In this document: positions 7,712 to 17,455 of the stretch, piece after piece
Layout of the letters: every line of letters starts with the position of its first letter
How positions within the stretch are numbered: the first letter of the stretch is position 1
Position numbers and translations under genes: made by a program
NCBI RefSeq assembly: GCF_900105145.1
Contig: NZ_LT629752.1
Span: forward strand, 2,504,001 to 2,568,000
Source of the DNA: Polaribacter sp. KT25b
GTDB taxonomy: Bacteria > Bacteroidota > Bacteroidia > Flavobacteriales > Flavobacteriaceae
Direction of reading: 5' to 3'
DNA: 64,000 nucleotides
Notes under the pieces: generated by a model
Told to the model about the DNA's origin: nothing
Seen by the model: only the letters and a program-made list of their open reading frames with translations
The model's database searches: none

Positions 7712-8893
7712 TTAATAAAGCCTATTAATTTCATCACTGACTTTCTTTTGTACAATTTTACCATAATGAGATTGCGTTACATTCATATTAGAATGACCCA
7801 ATAATTCTGATACAATTTCCATAGGTACATTGTTAAATAATAATACTGTTGTCGCAAAAGTTTTTCTTGCAGTATGATGAGTTAATTTTTTATGAATACC
7901 AACTAACTCTGAAATCTCTTTTAAATATGAATTAAACTTTTGGTTACTTAAAGTTGGCAACTTGTTATCATACATATCTAAAATCTCTCTTGCTTTTGGT
8001 AAAATTGGAATGGATATTTTCCTATTCGTTTTTTTACGTATCATCTGAATCCATTCTTTACCATCAAAACCAATTTCTATATTTTTAGTTGTCAAAGTTG
8101 ACATTTCTGTATAAGCTAAACCTGTGTAACAACAGAATATAAACATATCTTTTACTTGCTGTAATCTCACTTGACTAAAATTGTGTTTCTCTAACTTCTT
8201 TAACTCTACATCTGTCAAATAAATAATAACAGTTTTATGTTTCTTATTTTTATATAGATGAAATGGATCTTTCTTCAAATAGTTCTCTGAAATTGCAAAC
8301 TGAATAATTTTCTTTACTCGCTGGATACTCCTATATACAGTAGCTTGTTTTAAATTTAATTCTGTTTTAAAGAAATATTCCAAATCTTGAATAAACTTCA
8401 GATCTAAATCCTTTAGCTTAACATCCTTTCTTTTATAGAACTTAGTAATAAATAACGCTACTTTCCTTCTACTTTCCACATATCTACTCCAAGATAATTT
8501 ATTAAAATCTATTCCTATTAGTTTTTTAGTCTTGTCATTATGTAAATCATAAGCTCCTAAAATGGTAATTTCTTCTTTAGAATCTTCTCCTTTATATTTC
8601 CTATAAATATCATCTACATCAAAGTCATTTGGGAGGATTTGGAGCATTAAAAAAGCCTTATCTATCTGTTGATGAATAAGGCTTAATTTGTTGTTTAAAA
8701 TGATGTTTTCTTTGTTTTGAGGCAAAGCTTTCTGCTTACCACTATCCCAATAATCTGGATTTATAAAAATACCTGTAGAGAATTCTTTTCTACTTTTTAA
8801 AAATGTAATTCTACACTTTATAGGACATTGCCCTTTCTTATTTATTTTAATTTTTTGTAAAACAAATAATATATTTAGTTTGAAGTTATTCAT
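7712..8893 (-). CDS. Tyrosine recombinase / integrase of the first element
   Basis: The 393-residue protein has the Bacteroidota layout: an N-terminal arm-binding domain (about 1-90), a SAM-like core-binding domain (about 125-215) and a C-terminal catalytic domain. HTARKTF carries the HxxR pair, LGHSNMNVTQSHYGKI the GH pair and the tyrosine nucleophile. The first catalytic arginine, normally in TGLRY, is alanine here (CCYTGLAYTEM), a replacement I recall from other integrases of this phylum. The gene reads away from tRNA-Arg, whose 3' end is the likely attachment site, and repeats of arm-site type lie in front of it. It should integrate and excise the first element. Confidence 0.92.
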   Translation of the reverse strand: MNNFKLNILFVLQKIKINKKGQCPIKCRITFLKSRKEFSTGIFINPDYWDSGKQKALPQNKENIILNNKLSLIHQQIDKAFLMLQILPNDFDVDDIYRKYKGEDSKEEITILGAYDLHNDKTKKLIGIDFNKLSWSRYVESRRKVALFITKFYKRKDVKLKDLDLKFIQDLEYFFKTELNLKQATVYRSIQRVKKIIQFAISENYLKKDPFHLYKNKKHKTVIIYLTDVELKKLEKHNFSQVRLQQVKDMFIFCCYTGLAYTEMSTLTTKNIEIGFDGKEWIQMIRKKTNRKISIPILPKAREILDMYDNKLPTLSNQKFNSYLKEISELVGIHKKLTHHTARKTFATTVLLFNNVPMEIVSELLGHSNMNVTQSHYGKIVQKKVSDEINRLY

Positions 8894-8910
8894 AGTTTTA
8901 ATTTTTTTAA

Positions 8911-8965
8911 AAGTGGGTACCTTTTCTAAAAAGTAGGTACCTAAAAGTTACCCTTTAATTAAAGG
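8911..8965. repeat. Direct repeats and palindrome beside the integrase, likely recombinase arm sites
   Basis: AAGTRGGTACCT occurs twice in direct orientation (8911-8922 and 8931-8942), and CCTTTAATTAAAGG (8952-8965) is a perfect palindrome. They lie between the integrase start and the tRNA, where integrase arm sites and directionality-factor sites are expected. Confidence 0.5.
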
Positions 8966-9036
8966 TTTAGTTTATTCTGAAGTTAATATTGAAAATGATC
9001 CAAAGTATCTCTAAACCCTTACAAAACCTATAGAAA

Positions 9037-9067
9037 ACAAAAAACCTTCACATTTCTGTGAAGGTTT
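9037..9067 (-). terminator. Terminator of the Ser-Pro-Arg tRNA operon
   Basis: AACCTTCACA and TGTGAAGGTT form a perfect 10-base stem around a 4-base loop, followed by a T-rich run on the minus strand, four bases after tRNA-Arg ends. If the element inserted at the tRNA end, this hairpin was supplied by the element. Confidence 0.8.
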
Positions 9068-9070
9068 AAG

Positions 9071-9144
9071 TGAGCCCTGAAGGATTCGAACCTTCGACCG
9101 CCTCCTTAGAAGGGAGGTGCTCTATCCAGCTGAGCTAAGAGCCC
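9071..9144 (-). tRNA. tRNA-Arg (anticodon UCU)
   Basis: A cloverleaf can be drawn: acceptor GGGCTCT, D arm TAGCTCAGCTGGATAGAGCA, anticodon loop with TCT, and T arm GAAGGTTCGAATCCTTC. The 3' CCA is not encoded. It is the last gene of the three-tRNA operon and the presumed insertion site of the first element. Confidence 0.95.
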
Positions 9145-9170
9145 GTAGTTTTTAAGTTGCTACGACAACT

Positions 9171-9248
9171 TGGTCGGGGTGGCAGGATTCGAACCTGCGA
9201 CCTCCTCGTCCCAAACGAGGCGCGATGACCGGGCTACGCTACACCCCG
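9171..9248 (-). tRNA. tRNA-Pro (anticodon UGG), CCA encoded
   Basis: Acceptor CGGGGTG pairs with CACCCCG, the anticodon loop reads TTTGGGA with TGG, and the T arm contains GGTTCGAATCC. Unlike the two neighbouring tRNAs the 3' ACCA is encoded. It is the middle gene of the operon. Confidence 0.95.
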
Positions 9249-9264
9249 AACTAAATTAAATTTG

Positions 9265-9348
9265 CGGAGAGACAGGGACTCGAACCCTGGCGACAGTCAC
9301 CCGTCGACAGATTAGCAATCTGCTCCATTACCACTCTGGCACCTCTCC
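9265..9348 (-). tRNA. tRNA-Ser (anticodon GCU)
   Basis: Acceptor GGAGAGG, a long variable arm as expected for serine, anticodon GCT in a TTGCTAA loop, and discriminator G. No CCA is encoded. It is the first gene of the operon. Confidence 0.95.
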
Positions 9349-9390
9349 TAAAATTTAGAACTTATTCGCACTTCTTTAAAATTGCGAGTG

Positions 9391-9422
9391 CAAATGTACT
9401 ACTCAAAAAACAATTAAACAAA
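9391..9422 (-). promoter_or_regulatory. Promoter of the tRNA operon
   Basis: On the minus strand TTTG (9419-9422), 20 bases, then TACATTTG (9391-9398) match the Bacteroidota -33/-7 consensus. The start point would fall about 40 bases before tRNA-Ser. Confidence 0.65.
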
Positions 9423-9450
9423 TACTTTCTGTCTTTTTTTTATATTTTTT

Positions 9451-11514
9451 TTATTCGGGGTATTCAACTCTTAAATGGTAAATGTTCATTAACTTTTTCT
9501 TGATTACTTTTTTAATGACTTTAATCTCTCTAAAAGTAATATCAGAATTTAAAAATTGATTATCTGCCATCTGTTTATCAATAATTTTATCTATTAAATC
9601 ACTGATTGTTTGCGCTGTAGGAACTTTTATACTTTTTGATGCTGCTTCTGCCGAATCGCACATCATTAAAATAGCAGTTTCTTTAGAAAACGGAATTGGC
9701 CCTTGATATTGAAATTCTTTGATATCTACCTTGGTATCTGGATTTAATTCTTGCTCTTTTTTATAAAAGTAATATGTAGAACTCGTACCATGATGTGTTC
9801 TAATAAAATCTATAATCCTATCTGGTAAATTATATTTTTTAGCTAATTCTACCCCTTTTATAACATGATCTGTAATAATTTTAGAACTATCTCTTGGTGA
9901 TAAATCATTATGAGGATTTACTCCCGTAGATTGATTTTCTACAAAATACATTGGATTTAACATTTTACCAATATCATGATACAAAGCACCTGTTCTTACT
10001 AACATTGAGTTTGCTCCTATTTCATTTGCTGCTGCTTCGGCTAAATTAGCAACTTGCATAGAATGTTGAAACGTACCTGGAGCTTTTTCATTTAACTCTC
10101 TTAACAACTTTGTATTTGTGTTTGATAGTTCTAATAGTGTAACATCAGAAACCAACCCAAAAACTTTCTCAAAAATATAAATTAATATTAATGATAAAAA
10201 TGACAGTAATCCATTGGCTGCAAAAAGCATAAAATAATCCCAATTTATTTGCGATGCATTTCCTTCTTTAATAATAGAAAATGCAAAATAAGTAATCATA
10301 TAAATAACAGTAATTTGTGCTACCGAAATAAACAAGTTAGCTCTCTTATACAATTCTGAAACTGTTAATATCGTTACAATACCAGCAATAATGTGTAAAT
10401 AAATAAACTCGAAACTGTTTGGTACAATGTACCCTAAAAGCAACACTGTTAAAACGTGCGCAAATAACCCTAAACGAGCATCGAAAAAAGCTTTTAAAAT
10501 TATAGGCAATACACTTAAAGGAACAACATATAAGTACTCTGGATTGTATTTTATAACCAAGGTTTGTATAAAAATCATGGCAAATACATTAAAAAATATG
10601 AAGGTTACTTTTGTGTTATTCTCAAAAATTTCTATTCTATTTTTATGTAAAAACAATAGCAACATCAACAGTGCTAAAGAAACCAAAATTGTGTATCCAA
10701 AAACAATCCAATGATAATTAGAATCAGACCAAACTTTAGAATTAAATTCACTTTTTAAAGAATTTAAGATGGCTAATTTTCGTCCTTCTACAATATCTCC
10801 TTTTAAAATAATAAGCTCATCTGCAGATACTTTTCCTCTGGTGTAAGAAATATGACTAATATCGTTTTCTATTATTTTACTGGTGTATTGATTATTATAA
10901 GAAACATTGGGCTTTATGATGCTTGCTAAAATATTTAACATTTGCTTTTGCCCAAAAGAATAAGGTTCTTTGCCTAATCTAATATGAATAATTTCTAAAA
11001 CATTTTTAGACGTAAGTAAGTTTTTAAACAAAACATCTTTTACTTCATTGTCTTTTATAATTGCTACAATTTCATCTTTTTTTAATACTCTAACTTCACT
11101 TACAACTTCTAAAAAACCAATACTATAAACATCTTGAATAACTTTTTCTCCTATTTTTTTTAATTCGTTAATTTCAACTCTCGAAATAGAATCTGTTGGT
11201 TTTATAAGATTAACTCTACTACTAAATGTTTTTTTTACATCAGAAAAAATACTTGTATCATATGTAAAGTATTTTTTTGCATTTGTTTCAATGTCTTTTT
11301 TTTCTTGACTAATTTCTTCTGCCGTTTTTTGAATTGCAAAATCAAAAGGTGCGTATAAATTTTCATACTTCCATAACTGACCGTTGTTAAAATCGTATTT
11401 AAATTGCCCACCTTTAGGAAACAAATACACAATAGCTACAGTAGTAATTAAAAATAAAAACACCTTATATATAAAGGTATTATTTCTGTAGATTCTATTT
11501 ATTATTTCACTCAT
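9451..11514 (-). CDS. pgpH: PgpH-type 7TM HD phosphohydrolase (cyclic di-AMP phosphodiesterase family)
   Basis: The 687-residue protein has a first membrane helix (about residues 18-33), an extracytoplasmic domain of about 230 residues, a bundle of seven membrane helices (about 265-455) and a cytoplasmic HD domain with FQHSMQVANLAEAAA, ALYHDIGKM (about 507-515) and the downstream ILMMCDSAEAASKS. This is the 7TMR-HD architecture of PgpH, whose known members hydrolyse cyclic di-AMP using two metal ions bound by the His and Asp residues seen here. It stands alone, divergent from the thiolase gene, next to the tRNA operon. Substrate is by family. Confidence 0.85.
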   Translation of the reverse strand: MSEIINRIYRNNTFIYKVFLFLITTVAIVYLFPKGGQFKYDFNNGQLWKYENLYAPFDFAIQKTAEEISQEKKDIETNAKKYFTYDTSIFSDVKKTFSSRVNLIKPTDSISRVEINELKKIGEKVIQDVYSIGFLEVVSEVRVLKKDEIVAIIKDNEVKDVLFKNLLTSKNVLEIIHIRLGKEPYSFGQKQMLNILASIIKPNVSYNNQYTSKIIENDISHISYTRGKVSADELIILKGDIVEGRKLAILNSLKSEFNSKVWSDSNYHWIVFGYTILVSLALLMLLLFLHKNRIEIFENNTKVTFIFFNVFAMIFIQTLVIKYNPEYLYVVPLSVLPIILKAFFDARLGLFAHVLTVLLLGYIVPNSFEFIYLHIIAGIVTILTVSELYKRANLFISVAQITVIYMITYFAFSIIKEGNASQINWDYFMLFAANGLLSFLSLILIYIFEKVFGLVSDVTLLELSNTNTKLLRELNEKAPGTFQHSMQVANLAEAAANEIGANSMLVRTGALYHDIGKMLNPMYFVENQSTGVNPHNDLSPRDSSKIITDHVIKGVELAKKYNLPDRIIDFIRTHHGTSSTYYFYKKEQELNPDTKVDIKEFQYQGPIPFSKETAILMMCDSAEAASKSIKVPTAQTISDLIDKIIDKQMADNQFLNSDITFREIKVIKKVIKKKLMNIYHLRVEYPE

Positions 11515-11651
11515 TGTTATTTCTCTTATTACAACAAACTTACAGTAAAATTATGAAGCTTAAAAATTACATCTCTATTAAGATTTCAATTTGATTTTAT
11601 TTGGTTATTTTAGCCATATATTTTCGAATTGAAAAATACAAAGCAGAACGT

Positions 11652-12827
11652 ATGAAAGAAGTTGTAATAGTATCAGTAGCAAGAACGCCAATTGGTAGTT
11701 TTATGGGAAGTTTATCTTCAATTCCCGCTCCTATTTTAGGCGCAACTGCAATAAAAGGCGCTTTATCTAAAATTAACTTACAAGCTAATTTAATTGATGA
11801 AGTTTTTATGGGTAATGTAGTTTCTGCTGGTTTAGGTCAAGCTCCTGCAAGACAAGCCGCAATCAATGCAGGCATTCCTAATACTGTGCCTTGTACAACT
11901 GTAAATAAAGTTTGTGCTTCTGGTATGAAAGCTATTATGTTAGCCGCTCAAACTATTGCTTTAGGCGATGCTGATGTTGTTGTTGCTGGCGGGATGGAAA
12001 ACATGAGTTCAATTCCACATTATCAACATGCAAGAAAAGGTTCTAAATTTGGACCAATAACCATGGAAGATGGTATGCAAAAAGATGGTTTGGTAGATGC
12101 TTATGATAATGTTGCGATGGGAGTTTGTGCAGATGAATGTGCAACAGAATATGGTTTTTCTAGAGAAGAGCAAGATGCATTTGCAATAGAATCTTACAAT
12201 AGATCTGCAAAAGCTTGGAGCGAAGGTAAATTTTCTGATGAAATAGTACCCGTTTCTATACCTCAAAGAAGAGGAGAACCAATTATTTTTTCTGAAGATG
12301 AAGAATATAAAAATGTAAAAATAGATAAAATTCCGGCTTTAAGAGCGGCGTTTACAAAAAACGGAACCGTAACTGCTGCAAATGCATCAACCATAAATGA
12401 CGGCGGTGCTGCTTTAATATTAATGTCTGCTGATAAAGCTAAAGAATTAAATATAAATCCGATTGCAAAAATAGTAAGTTATGCAGATGCTGCACACGAA
12501 CCTAACTGGTTTACAACTGCACCTGCACAAGCATTACCTAAAGCTTTGGCAAAAGCAAATATGTCTTTGGCTGATGTTGATTATTTTGAACTAAATGAAG
12601 CTTTTTCTATTGTTGGTTTAGCCAATATGAAAATTTTAAATATTACTAATGATAAAGTAAACGTAAATGGTGGTGCAGTTTCTTTAGGACATCCTTTAGG
12701 AGTTTCTGGAGCAAGAATTGTAATTGCTTTAACATCTATTTTAAAACAAAATAATGCTAAAATTGGTGCCGCAGCAATTTGTAATGGTGGTGGTGGTGCA
12801 AGTGCAATGATTATTGAAAAAATTTAA
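11652..12827 (+). CDS. Acetyl-CoA C-acetyltransferase (thiolase)
   Basis: Starting at the ATG at 11652 (the longer frame from 11601 adds an unlikely leader) the product has 391 residues, normal for thiolases. The active-site residues are visible: acylated Cys88 in NKVCASGMKA, His347 in GHPLGVSGAR and Cys377 in CNGGGGAS. It condenses two acetyl-CoA, or runs in the degradative direction, in the cytoplasm. No beta-oxidation partner lies next to it, so whether it serves biosynthesis or fatty and amino acid breakdown cannot be read here; the AtoB type is most likely. The NlpC/P60 remnant follows by 12 bases. Confidence 0.92.
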   Translation: MKEVVIVSVARTPIGSFMGSLSSIPAPILGATAIKGALSKINLQANLIDEVFMGNVVSAGLGQAPARQAAINAGIPNTVPCTTVNKVCASGMKAIMLAAQTIALGDADVVVAGGMENMSSIPHYQHARKGSKFGPITMEDGMQKDGLVDAYDNVAMGVCADECATEYGFSREEQDAFAIESYNRSAKAWSEGKFSDEIVPVSIPQRRGEPIIFSEDEEYKNVKIDKIPALRAAFTKNGTVTAANASTINDGGAALILMSADKAKELNINPIAKIVSYADAAHEPNWFTTAPAQALPKALAKANMSLADVDYFELNEAFSIVGLANMKILNITNDKVNVNGGAVSLGHPLGVSGARIVIALTSILKQNNAKIGAAAICNGGGGASAMIIEKI

Positions 12828-12839
12828 AATAGCATACAA

Positions 12840-13609
12840 TTGATCTTCGGTATTTGTAATCTTAGTATAGTTCCCTTAAGAACAGAAGCTTCAGATAAGT
12901 CAGAAATGACTAGTCAAATGCTATTTGGCGAACAATTTACCATCCTAGAAAAAGGTAAATATTTTAGTAAAGTTAAAATGTTTTTTGATGATTACGAAGG
13001 ATATGTAGATAACAAACAATATGAAGAAATAACTGAAGATTTTTTCTACAAGTTATCAGAACAAAAAAATTTTATTCAGGAGAAATTATCGATTTCATAT
13101 CTAGTTCTACCAACGATTTAATTACAATTCCTTTAGGTGCTAGATTACCAAATTTAATTAATAATAAGTTTATAATAAATTCTAAAAGCTATACATACGA
13201 TGGTGCTGTTTTTAGCGGAAAACTTTCTAAAAATGAAATTATTAAAAATGCTTTTACTTTTTTAAATGCACCATATTTATACGGAGGAAAAACTCCTTTT
13301 GGTATTGACTGTTCTGGTTTTACGCAAATGGTTTATAAACTTTGTGGTTACAAACTATTTAGAGATGCTAAACAACAAGCTAAACAAGGTGAAGTATTAA
13401 GTTTTATTGAAGAAAGTGAACCAGGTGATTTGGCCTTTTTTGATAATGAAGAAGGTGAAATTATACATGTAGGCATCATTTTAAATGATTATCATATAAT
13501 ACACACACATGGCAAAGTTAGAATTGACACTTTAGATCATAGTGGAATTTTTAATGCCGATTTGCATAAACACACACACAAGCTTAGAGTTATTAAAAAA
13601 TTGATATAA
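12840..13609 (+). pseudogene. NlpC/P60 cell-wall peptidase broken by a one-base frameshift
   Basis: A TTG at 12840 starts a frame encoding a bacterial SH3-like domain (NLSIVPLRTEASDKSEM to GYVDNKQYEEITEDFFYK) that stops at 13119-13121. The rest lies in the -1 frame without a stop from about 13061 to 13609: FYSGEIIDFIS, then the NlpC/P60 domain with catalytic Cys in GIDCSGFTQM and His in IIHVGII. Joining the frames at the run of seven A (13063-13069) restores a protein of about 256 residues, normal for SH3-NlpC/P60 endopeptidases that cut peptidoglycan stem peptides. One A is missing; this may be mutation or a homopolymer sequencing error. A fragment from the ATG at 13328 would lack the catalytic Cys. 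Confidence 0.85.
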
Positions 13610-13650
13610 AAAAAACCGAAACTTTAAAGTTTCGGTTTTTTTTATATCAA
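13601..13650. terminator. Bidirectional terminator, perfect 50-base palindrome
   Basis: The 25 bases 13601-13625 are the exact reverse complement of 13626-13650. The core stem AACCGAAACTTT is flanked by A8 and T8, so it works on both strands. It overlaps the last codons of the NlpC/P60 gene and lies 9 bases from the stop of the convergent TPR gene. Confidence 0.9.
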
Positions 13651-13659
13651 TTGAGAATA

Positions 13660-14907
13660 TTATTGACCTCTCATTTTCTTATAAATTGGTCTTAAAGCAT
13701 CTGCTTTATCATTCATTCTTAAAATATCATAAATATTTAAAATAGATCTTACAGTTTCTTCAGATCTATTAAGTTCATCTGCTTTTTCTAAATATGGTAA
13801 AGCTCTTCTAAATAACGCTTTTTGTTTAAGCTCTAACTCATCATATTTTTTAATATTTGATAAGTTCTTATTCATTTCAGCAACAATTTCTTGTTCTCCT
13901 GATAAAATTGCTACAGCTAAATTCATATAAGCATCTGCATAATCTGGTTTTAATTCAATTGCTTTTTTATAATATCCAATAGCTTCTTCTGTATGTTTCT
14001 CGTTAGCGTTTACAACACCTAAGTTAAAAAACAAAGTAGGGTTTGTTGGGTCTAACTCAATAGCTTCTTGCATTAAAGCACCAAATTTATCCATTTGCTC
14101 TAATTTAATATATAATTGAGCTTCATTTAATAAAAGATCTAAATCTTTTGGATTTGATTTTCTAGCTTCTTTGATAGCAACAATTGCCTCGTCTGTTTTA
14201 CCTTGATTTATATAAATATAGCTAATATTCTTAATAATTTCTCCTCGCTTAGATTCTGAAGTTTTATCAGTTGGGTTACTATATTTACCAAACTTTATCA
14301 TGGCATCTCTATTAGCTTTAGAACCTAAATTTTCTACTTCTGAAGTAGCTTTGTTAGTAGCTAAATATTGTGTTGTAATACCAGTATAACCAACTTCTTG
14401 TAATTCTTTATAATAACCTAAAGCAGCATCATATTCTTTAGCTAATGAAGCACTTATCGCTGCATTATATAAAAATGATGTATCTGCAGGACTTAACTTA
14501 TACGTTAAATAAAAATTTTTTGCAGCATTTTTAAAATCTTTATCTTCATTATAAAACTTAACTGCTTTGGTAGAAACAAATTGAATTAAATCATTTAATT
14601 TTGGTTGTGCTTGTTTAGTATATTTCTGCTTCCCTGTTTCTTTTTCGTAATCAAATAATTGGTTATACGCTTCTGCTGCTTTCTTTACATTAGATTTTCC
14701 AAAAGCTTGCCCTTTAAGATAATAATACTTAGCTTTATATTTAGCATCCATCGAAGCTTCTGTACCTTCTAAAGAAAGAACAATTTCTTTAGCTGTTTTA
14801 AAATCACTTTTTTTAAGTGCCTTTTCAGCAGCCTTTAGTTCGTTTTTCTGTGCAAATGCTCCAATGGTCATCAATCCAAGAGAAAGTGCTATAATTTGTT
14901 TTTTCAT
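13660..14907 (-). CDS. Periplasmic tetratricopeptide repeat protein
   Basis: The 415-residue protein starts with a signal peptide (MKKQIIALSLGLMTIGAFAQ) and is alpha-helical throughout. TPR units are plain in the middle and C-terminal half, for example PTLFFNLGVVNANEKHTEEA and IGYYKKAIELKPDYADAYMN (about residues 285-330). TPR arrays mediate protein-protein contacts; the partner is unknown. It follows gyrA by 28 bases on the same strand and is probably co-transcribed with it, an arrangement I recall from other Flavobacteriia. The palindromic terminator at 13601-13650 closes the unit. Confidence 0.85.
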   Translation of the reverse strand: MKKQIIALSLGLMTIGAFAQKNELKAAEKALKKSDFKTAKEIVLSLEGTEASMDAKYKAKYYYLKGQAFGKSNVKKAAEAYNQLFDYEKETGKQKYTKQAQPKLNDLIQFVSTKAVKFYNEDKDFKNAAKNFYLTYKLSPADTSFLYNAAISASLAKEYDAALGYYKELQEVGYTGITTQYLATNKATSEVENLGSKANRDAMIKFGKYSNPTDKTSESKRGEIIKNISYIYINQGKTDEAIVAIKEARKSNPKDLDLLLNEAQLYIKLEQMDKFGALMQEAIELDPTNPTLFFNLGVVNANEKHTEEAIGYYKKAIELKPDYADAYMNLAVAILSGEQEIVAEMNKNLSNIKKYDELELKQKALFRRALPYLEKADELNRSEETVRSILNIYDILRMNDKADALRPIYKKMRGQ

Positions 14908-14935
14908 TTTAATGAGTGTTTAATTTAATTTATTT

Positions 14936-17455
14936 TTATTCTTGATTTTCATTTGTATCATTTTCAATTTCCGTGCCATTTTCGTTTTCAGCAGCAACAT
15001 CCTCGTCTTCAACTTCTTCTTCATGTACCACTTTTGCAACAGCAGCAATGCTATCATCTGCTTTAATCTTAATTAAACGAACACCTTGTGTAGCACGTCC
15101 CATAACACGTAAATCTTCTACTGCCATTCTAATAGTAAGACCAGATTTATTAATAATCATTAAATCGTTAGAATCATCTACATTTTTAATAGCTACTAAA
15201 CCACCCGTTTTATCAGAAATATTTAAAGTTTTAACTCCTTTACCTCCTCTATTTGTAACTCTGTAGTCTTCTAATTTAGAACGTTTTCCATATCCTTTTT
15301 CAGAAACAACTAAGATGTTACTTTCCATATCGTTTACAGCAACCATACCAATTACCTCGTCATTTTCATGTTGTAATGTAATTCCTCTTACTCCAGAAGC
15401 AGTTCTACCCATTGGACGAGTTTTTGCTTCTTCGAAACGAATTGATTTACCAGATTTTAATGCTAACATTACTTGACTGTCTCCAGTTGTTAGTTTAGCT
15501 TCTAATAATTCATCTCCTTCTTTAATGGTAATTGCATTAATTCCGTTTGTTCTTGGACGAGAATATTGCTCTAAAGAAGTCTTTTTAACTTGACCTTTTT
15601 TAGTTGCCATTATTACATAATGACTATTAATATAATCTTCGTCTTTTAAGTCTTGTGTTACTAAGAATGCTTTTACTTTATCATCTTGTTCTATATTGAT
15701 AAGGTTTTGCATTGCTCTACCTTTGGTGTTTTTACCTCCTTCAGGAATTTCATAAACACGCATCCAGAATACTTTTCCTTTTTGTGTAAAGAACATCATA
15801 TACTGGTGGTTTGTACCTACAAATAAATGCTCTAAGAAATCTTCATTTCTAGTTGTTGCACCTTTTTGACCTCTACCTCCTCTATTTTGAACTTTATACT
15901 CTTCAAGATTTGTACGCTTTAAGTAACCAGCATTAGAAATGGTAACCACAACTTTAGTATCAGGAATCATATCTTCAATACGCATATCACCACCAGCATA
16001 TTCTATAACAGATCTACGCTCATCACCATACTTGTCTTTAATAAGTTGTAATTCGTCTTTTATAATTTGGTAACGTCTAGGCTCATTAGCAAGAATATCT
16101 TTTAAGTCTGCAATTGTTAACATGATTTCTTCAAATTCTGCTCTTAACTTATCTTGCTCTAAACCTGTTAATTGACGCAAACGCATTTCTACAATTGCTT
16201 TTGCTTGAATTTCTGTTAATTCAAAACGCTCAATTAAAGCTTCTCTTGCTTCATCTGCATTAGAAGAAGCTCTAATAATTTTTATTACTTCATCGATATT
16301 ATCAGAAGCAATTATTAATCCTTCTAAAATATGAGCTCTTGCTTCTGCTTTCTTTAATTCGAATTCTGTTCTACGAACAATTACTTCGTGTCTGTGTTCT
16401 ACAAAATAATGAATAAGTTGCTTTAAGTTTAATTGTTCTGGTCTACCATTTACTAGCGCAATATTATTTACACTAAAAGAAGATTGTAATTGTGTATATT
16501 TAAATAATTTATTTAAAACGATATTTGGTATTGCATCTCTTTTTAATACATATACAATTCGCATACCATTTCTATCAGATTCATCTCTAATATTAGCAAT
16601 ACCTTCTAATTTTTTATCATTTACAAGTTCGGCAGTTTTTTTAATCATTTCTGCTTTATTAACTTGATAAGGTATTTCTGTAACAATAATACACTCACGA
16701 CCTTTAACCTCTTCAATAACCGCTTTGGCACGCATTACAATACGCCCACGACCAGTATGAAAAGCTTCTCTAACACCATCATAACCATAAATTATACCTC
16801 CTGTAGGGAAATCTGGCGCAGTAACATGCTGCATTAATTCATCAACCTCAATATCTCTATTTTCAATGTAAGCAATAGTACCATTAATTACTTCTGTTAA
16901 GTTATGAGGTGCCATATTTGTGGCCATACCTACAGCAATACCAGAAGCACCGTTTACTAATAAATTAGGAATACGAGTTGGTAAAACAGTTGGTTCTTGT
17001 AAAGTATCATCAAAATTTAAACGGTGGTCTACAGTGTCTTTTTCAATATCAGCTAACATATCTTCTGATATTTTTTGCATTCTAACCTCTGTATAACGCA
17101 TTGCTGCTGGAGAATCGCCATCTATAGAACCAAAGTTCCCTTGACCATCAACCATCAAATAACGCACACTCCAAGGTTGTGCCATTCTAACCATAGAATC
17201 ATAAACAGAAGTATCTCCATGTGGGTGAAACTTACCTAAAACCTCACCAACAACTCTTGCTGATTTCTTATATGATCCAGTTGCTTTAATTCCTAACTCA
17301 TGCATACCAAATAACACTCTTCTGTGCACTGGTTTTAAACCATCTCTTACATCTGGTAATGCCCTTGAAACTATTACTGACATTGAGTAATCAATGTACG
17401 CAGCTTTCATCTGATCTTCAATGTTAATAGGAATCAACTTTTCTCCCTCTGCCAT
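14936..17455 (-). CDS. gyrA: DNA gyrase subunit A
   Basis: The 839-residue protein is a full-length GyrA: winged-helix and tower domains with the catalytic Tyr121 in [10 protein letters not shown], the coiled coil, and a C-terminal beta-pinwheel (about 500-800) with the GyrA-box [10 protein letters not shown] that wraps DNA. With GyrB it introduces negative supercoils using ATP. The quinolone-determining segment reads [11 protein letters not shown], with Thr82 where E. coli has Ser83, and Asp86; Thr at this place is, as I recall, normal in some flavobacteria. The tail after about residue 810 is very acidic. There is no intein. It is divergent from clpC, with a 263-base region between them. 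Confidence 0.98.
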   Translation of the reverse strand: MAEGEKLIPINIEDQMKAAYIDYSMSVIVSRALPDVRDGLKPVHRRVLFGMHELGIKATGSYKKSARVVGEVLGKFHPHGDTSVYDSMVRMAQPWSVRYLMVDGQGNFGSIDGDSPAAMRYTEVRMQKISEDMLADIEKDTVDHRLNFDDTLQEPTVLPTRIPNLLVNGASGIAVGMATNMAPHNLTEVINGTIAYIENRDIEVDELMQHVTAPDFPTGGIIYGYDGVREAFHTGRGRIVMRAKAVIEEVKGRECIIVTEIPYQVNKAEMIKKTAELVNDKKLEGIANIRDESDRNGMRIVYVLKRDAIPNIVLNKLFKYTQLQSSFSVNNIALVNGRPEQLNLKQLIHYFVEHRHEVIVRRTEFELKKAEARAHILEGLIIASDNIDEVIKIIRASSNADEAREALIERFELTEIQAKAIVEMRLRQLTGLEQDKLRAEFEEIMLTIADLKDILANEPRRYQIIKDELQLIKDKYGDERRSVIEYAGGDMRIEDMIPDTKVVVTISNAGYLKRTNLEEYKVQNRGGRGQKGATTRNEDFLEHLFVGTNHQYMMFFTQKGKVFWMRVYEIPEGGKNTKGRAMQNLINIEQDDKVKAFLVTQDLKDEDYINSHYVIMATKKGQVKKTSLEQYSRPRTNGINAITIKEGDELLEAKLTTGDSQVMLALKSGKSIRFEEAKTRPMGRTASGVRGITLQHENDEVIGMVAVNDMESNILVVSEKGYGKRSKLEDYRVTNRGGKGVKTLNISDKTGGLVAIKNVDDSNDLMIINKSGLTIRMAVEDLRVMGRATQGVRLIKIKADDSIAAVAKVVHEEEVEDEDVAAENENGTEIENDTNENQE

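Larger units (their letters stand above)
1..9081. mobile_element. Right-hand part of an integrative element inserted at tRNA-Arg(UCU)
   Basis: The region runs from the left edge to the 3' end of tRNA-Arg. Support: a tyrosine integrase (7712-8893) next to the tRNA, repeats of arm-site type between them, a RepA-like ATPase, recombination genes, hypothetical membrane and secreted cargo and an Xre regulator, all unlike the housekeeping genes beyond 9.4 kb. The other attachment site and any relaxase must lie outside the window, so element class (mobilizable element, ICE or phage-related) is open. The right boundary at about 9071-9081 is inferred from tRNA use by this integrase family; no partner repeat is visible. 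Confidence 0.7.

Noticed and set aside
1..9081. Prophage interpretation of the first element
   Set aside because: No capsid, tail, terminase, holin or lysin gene is visible; Sak4-like and DUF3871 genes also occur in non-phage elements. Left undecided because the element is cut.
12009..12266. 85-residue frame opposite the thiolase
   Set aside because: Lies wholly inside a well-conserved gene; no independent evidence.
12840..13609. Programmed ribosomal frameshift in the NlpC/P60 gene
   Set aside because: The slip site is a plain A7 run with no evident stimulatory hairpin, and the family is not known to use recoding; mutation or read error is simpler.
14973..15266. 97-residue serine-rich frame opposite gyrA
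   Set aside because: Shadow of the acidic C-terminal coding region of gyrA on the other strand.
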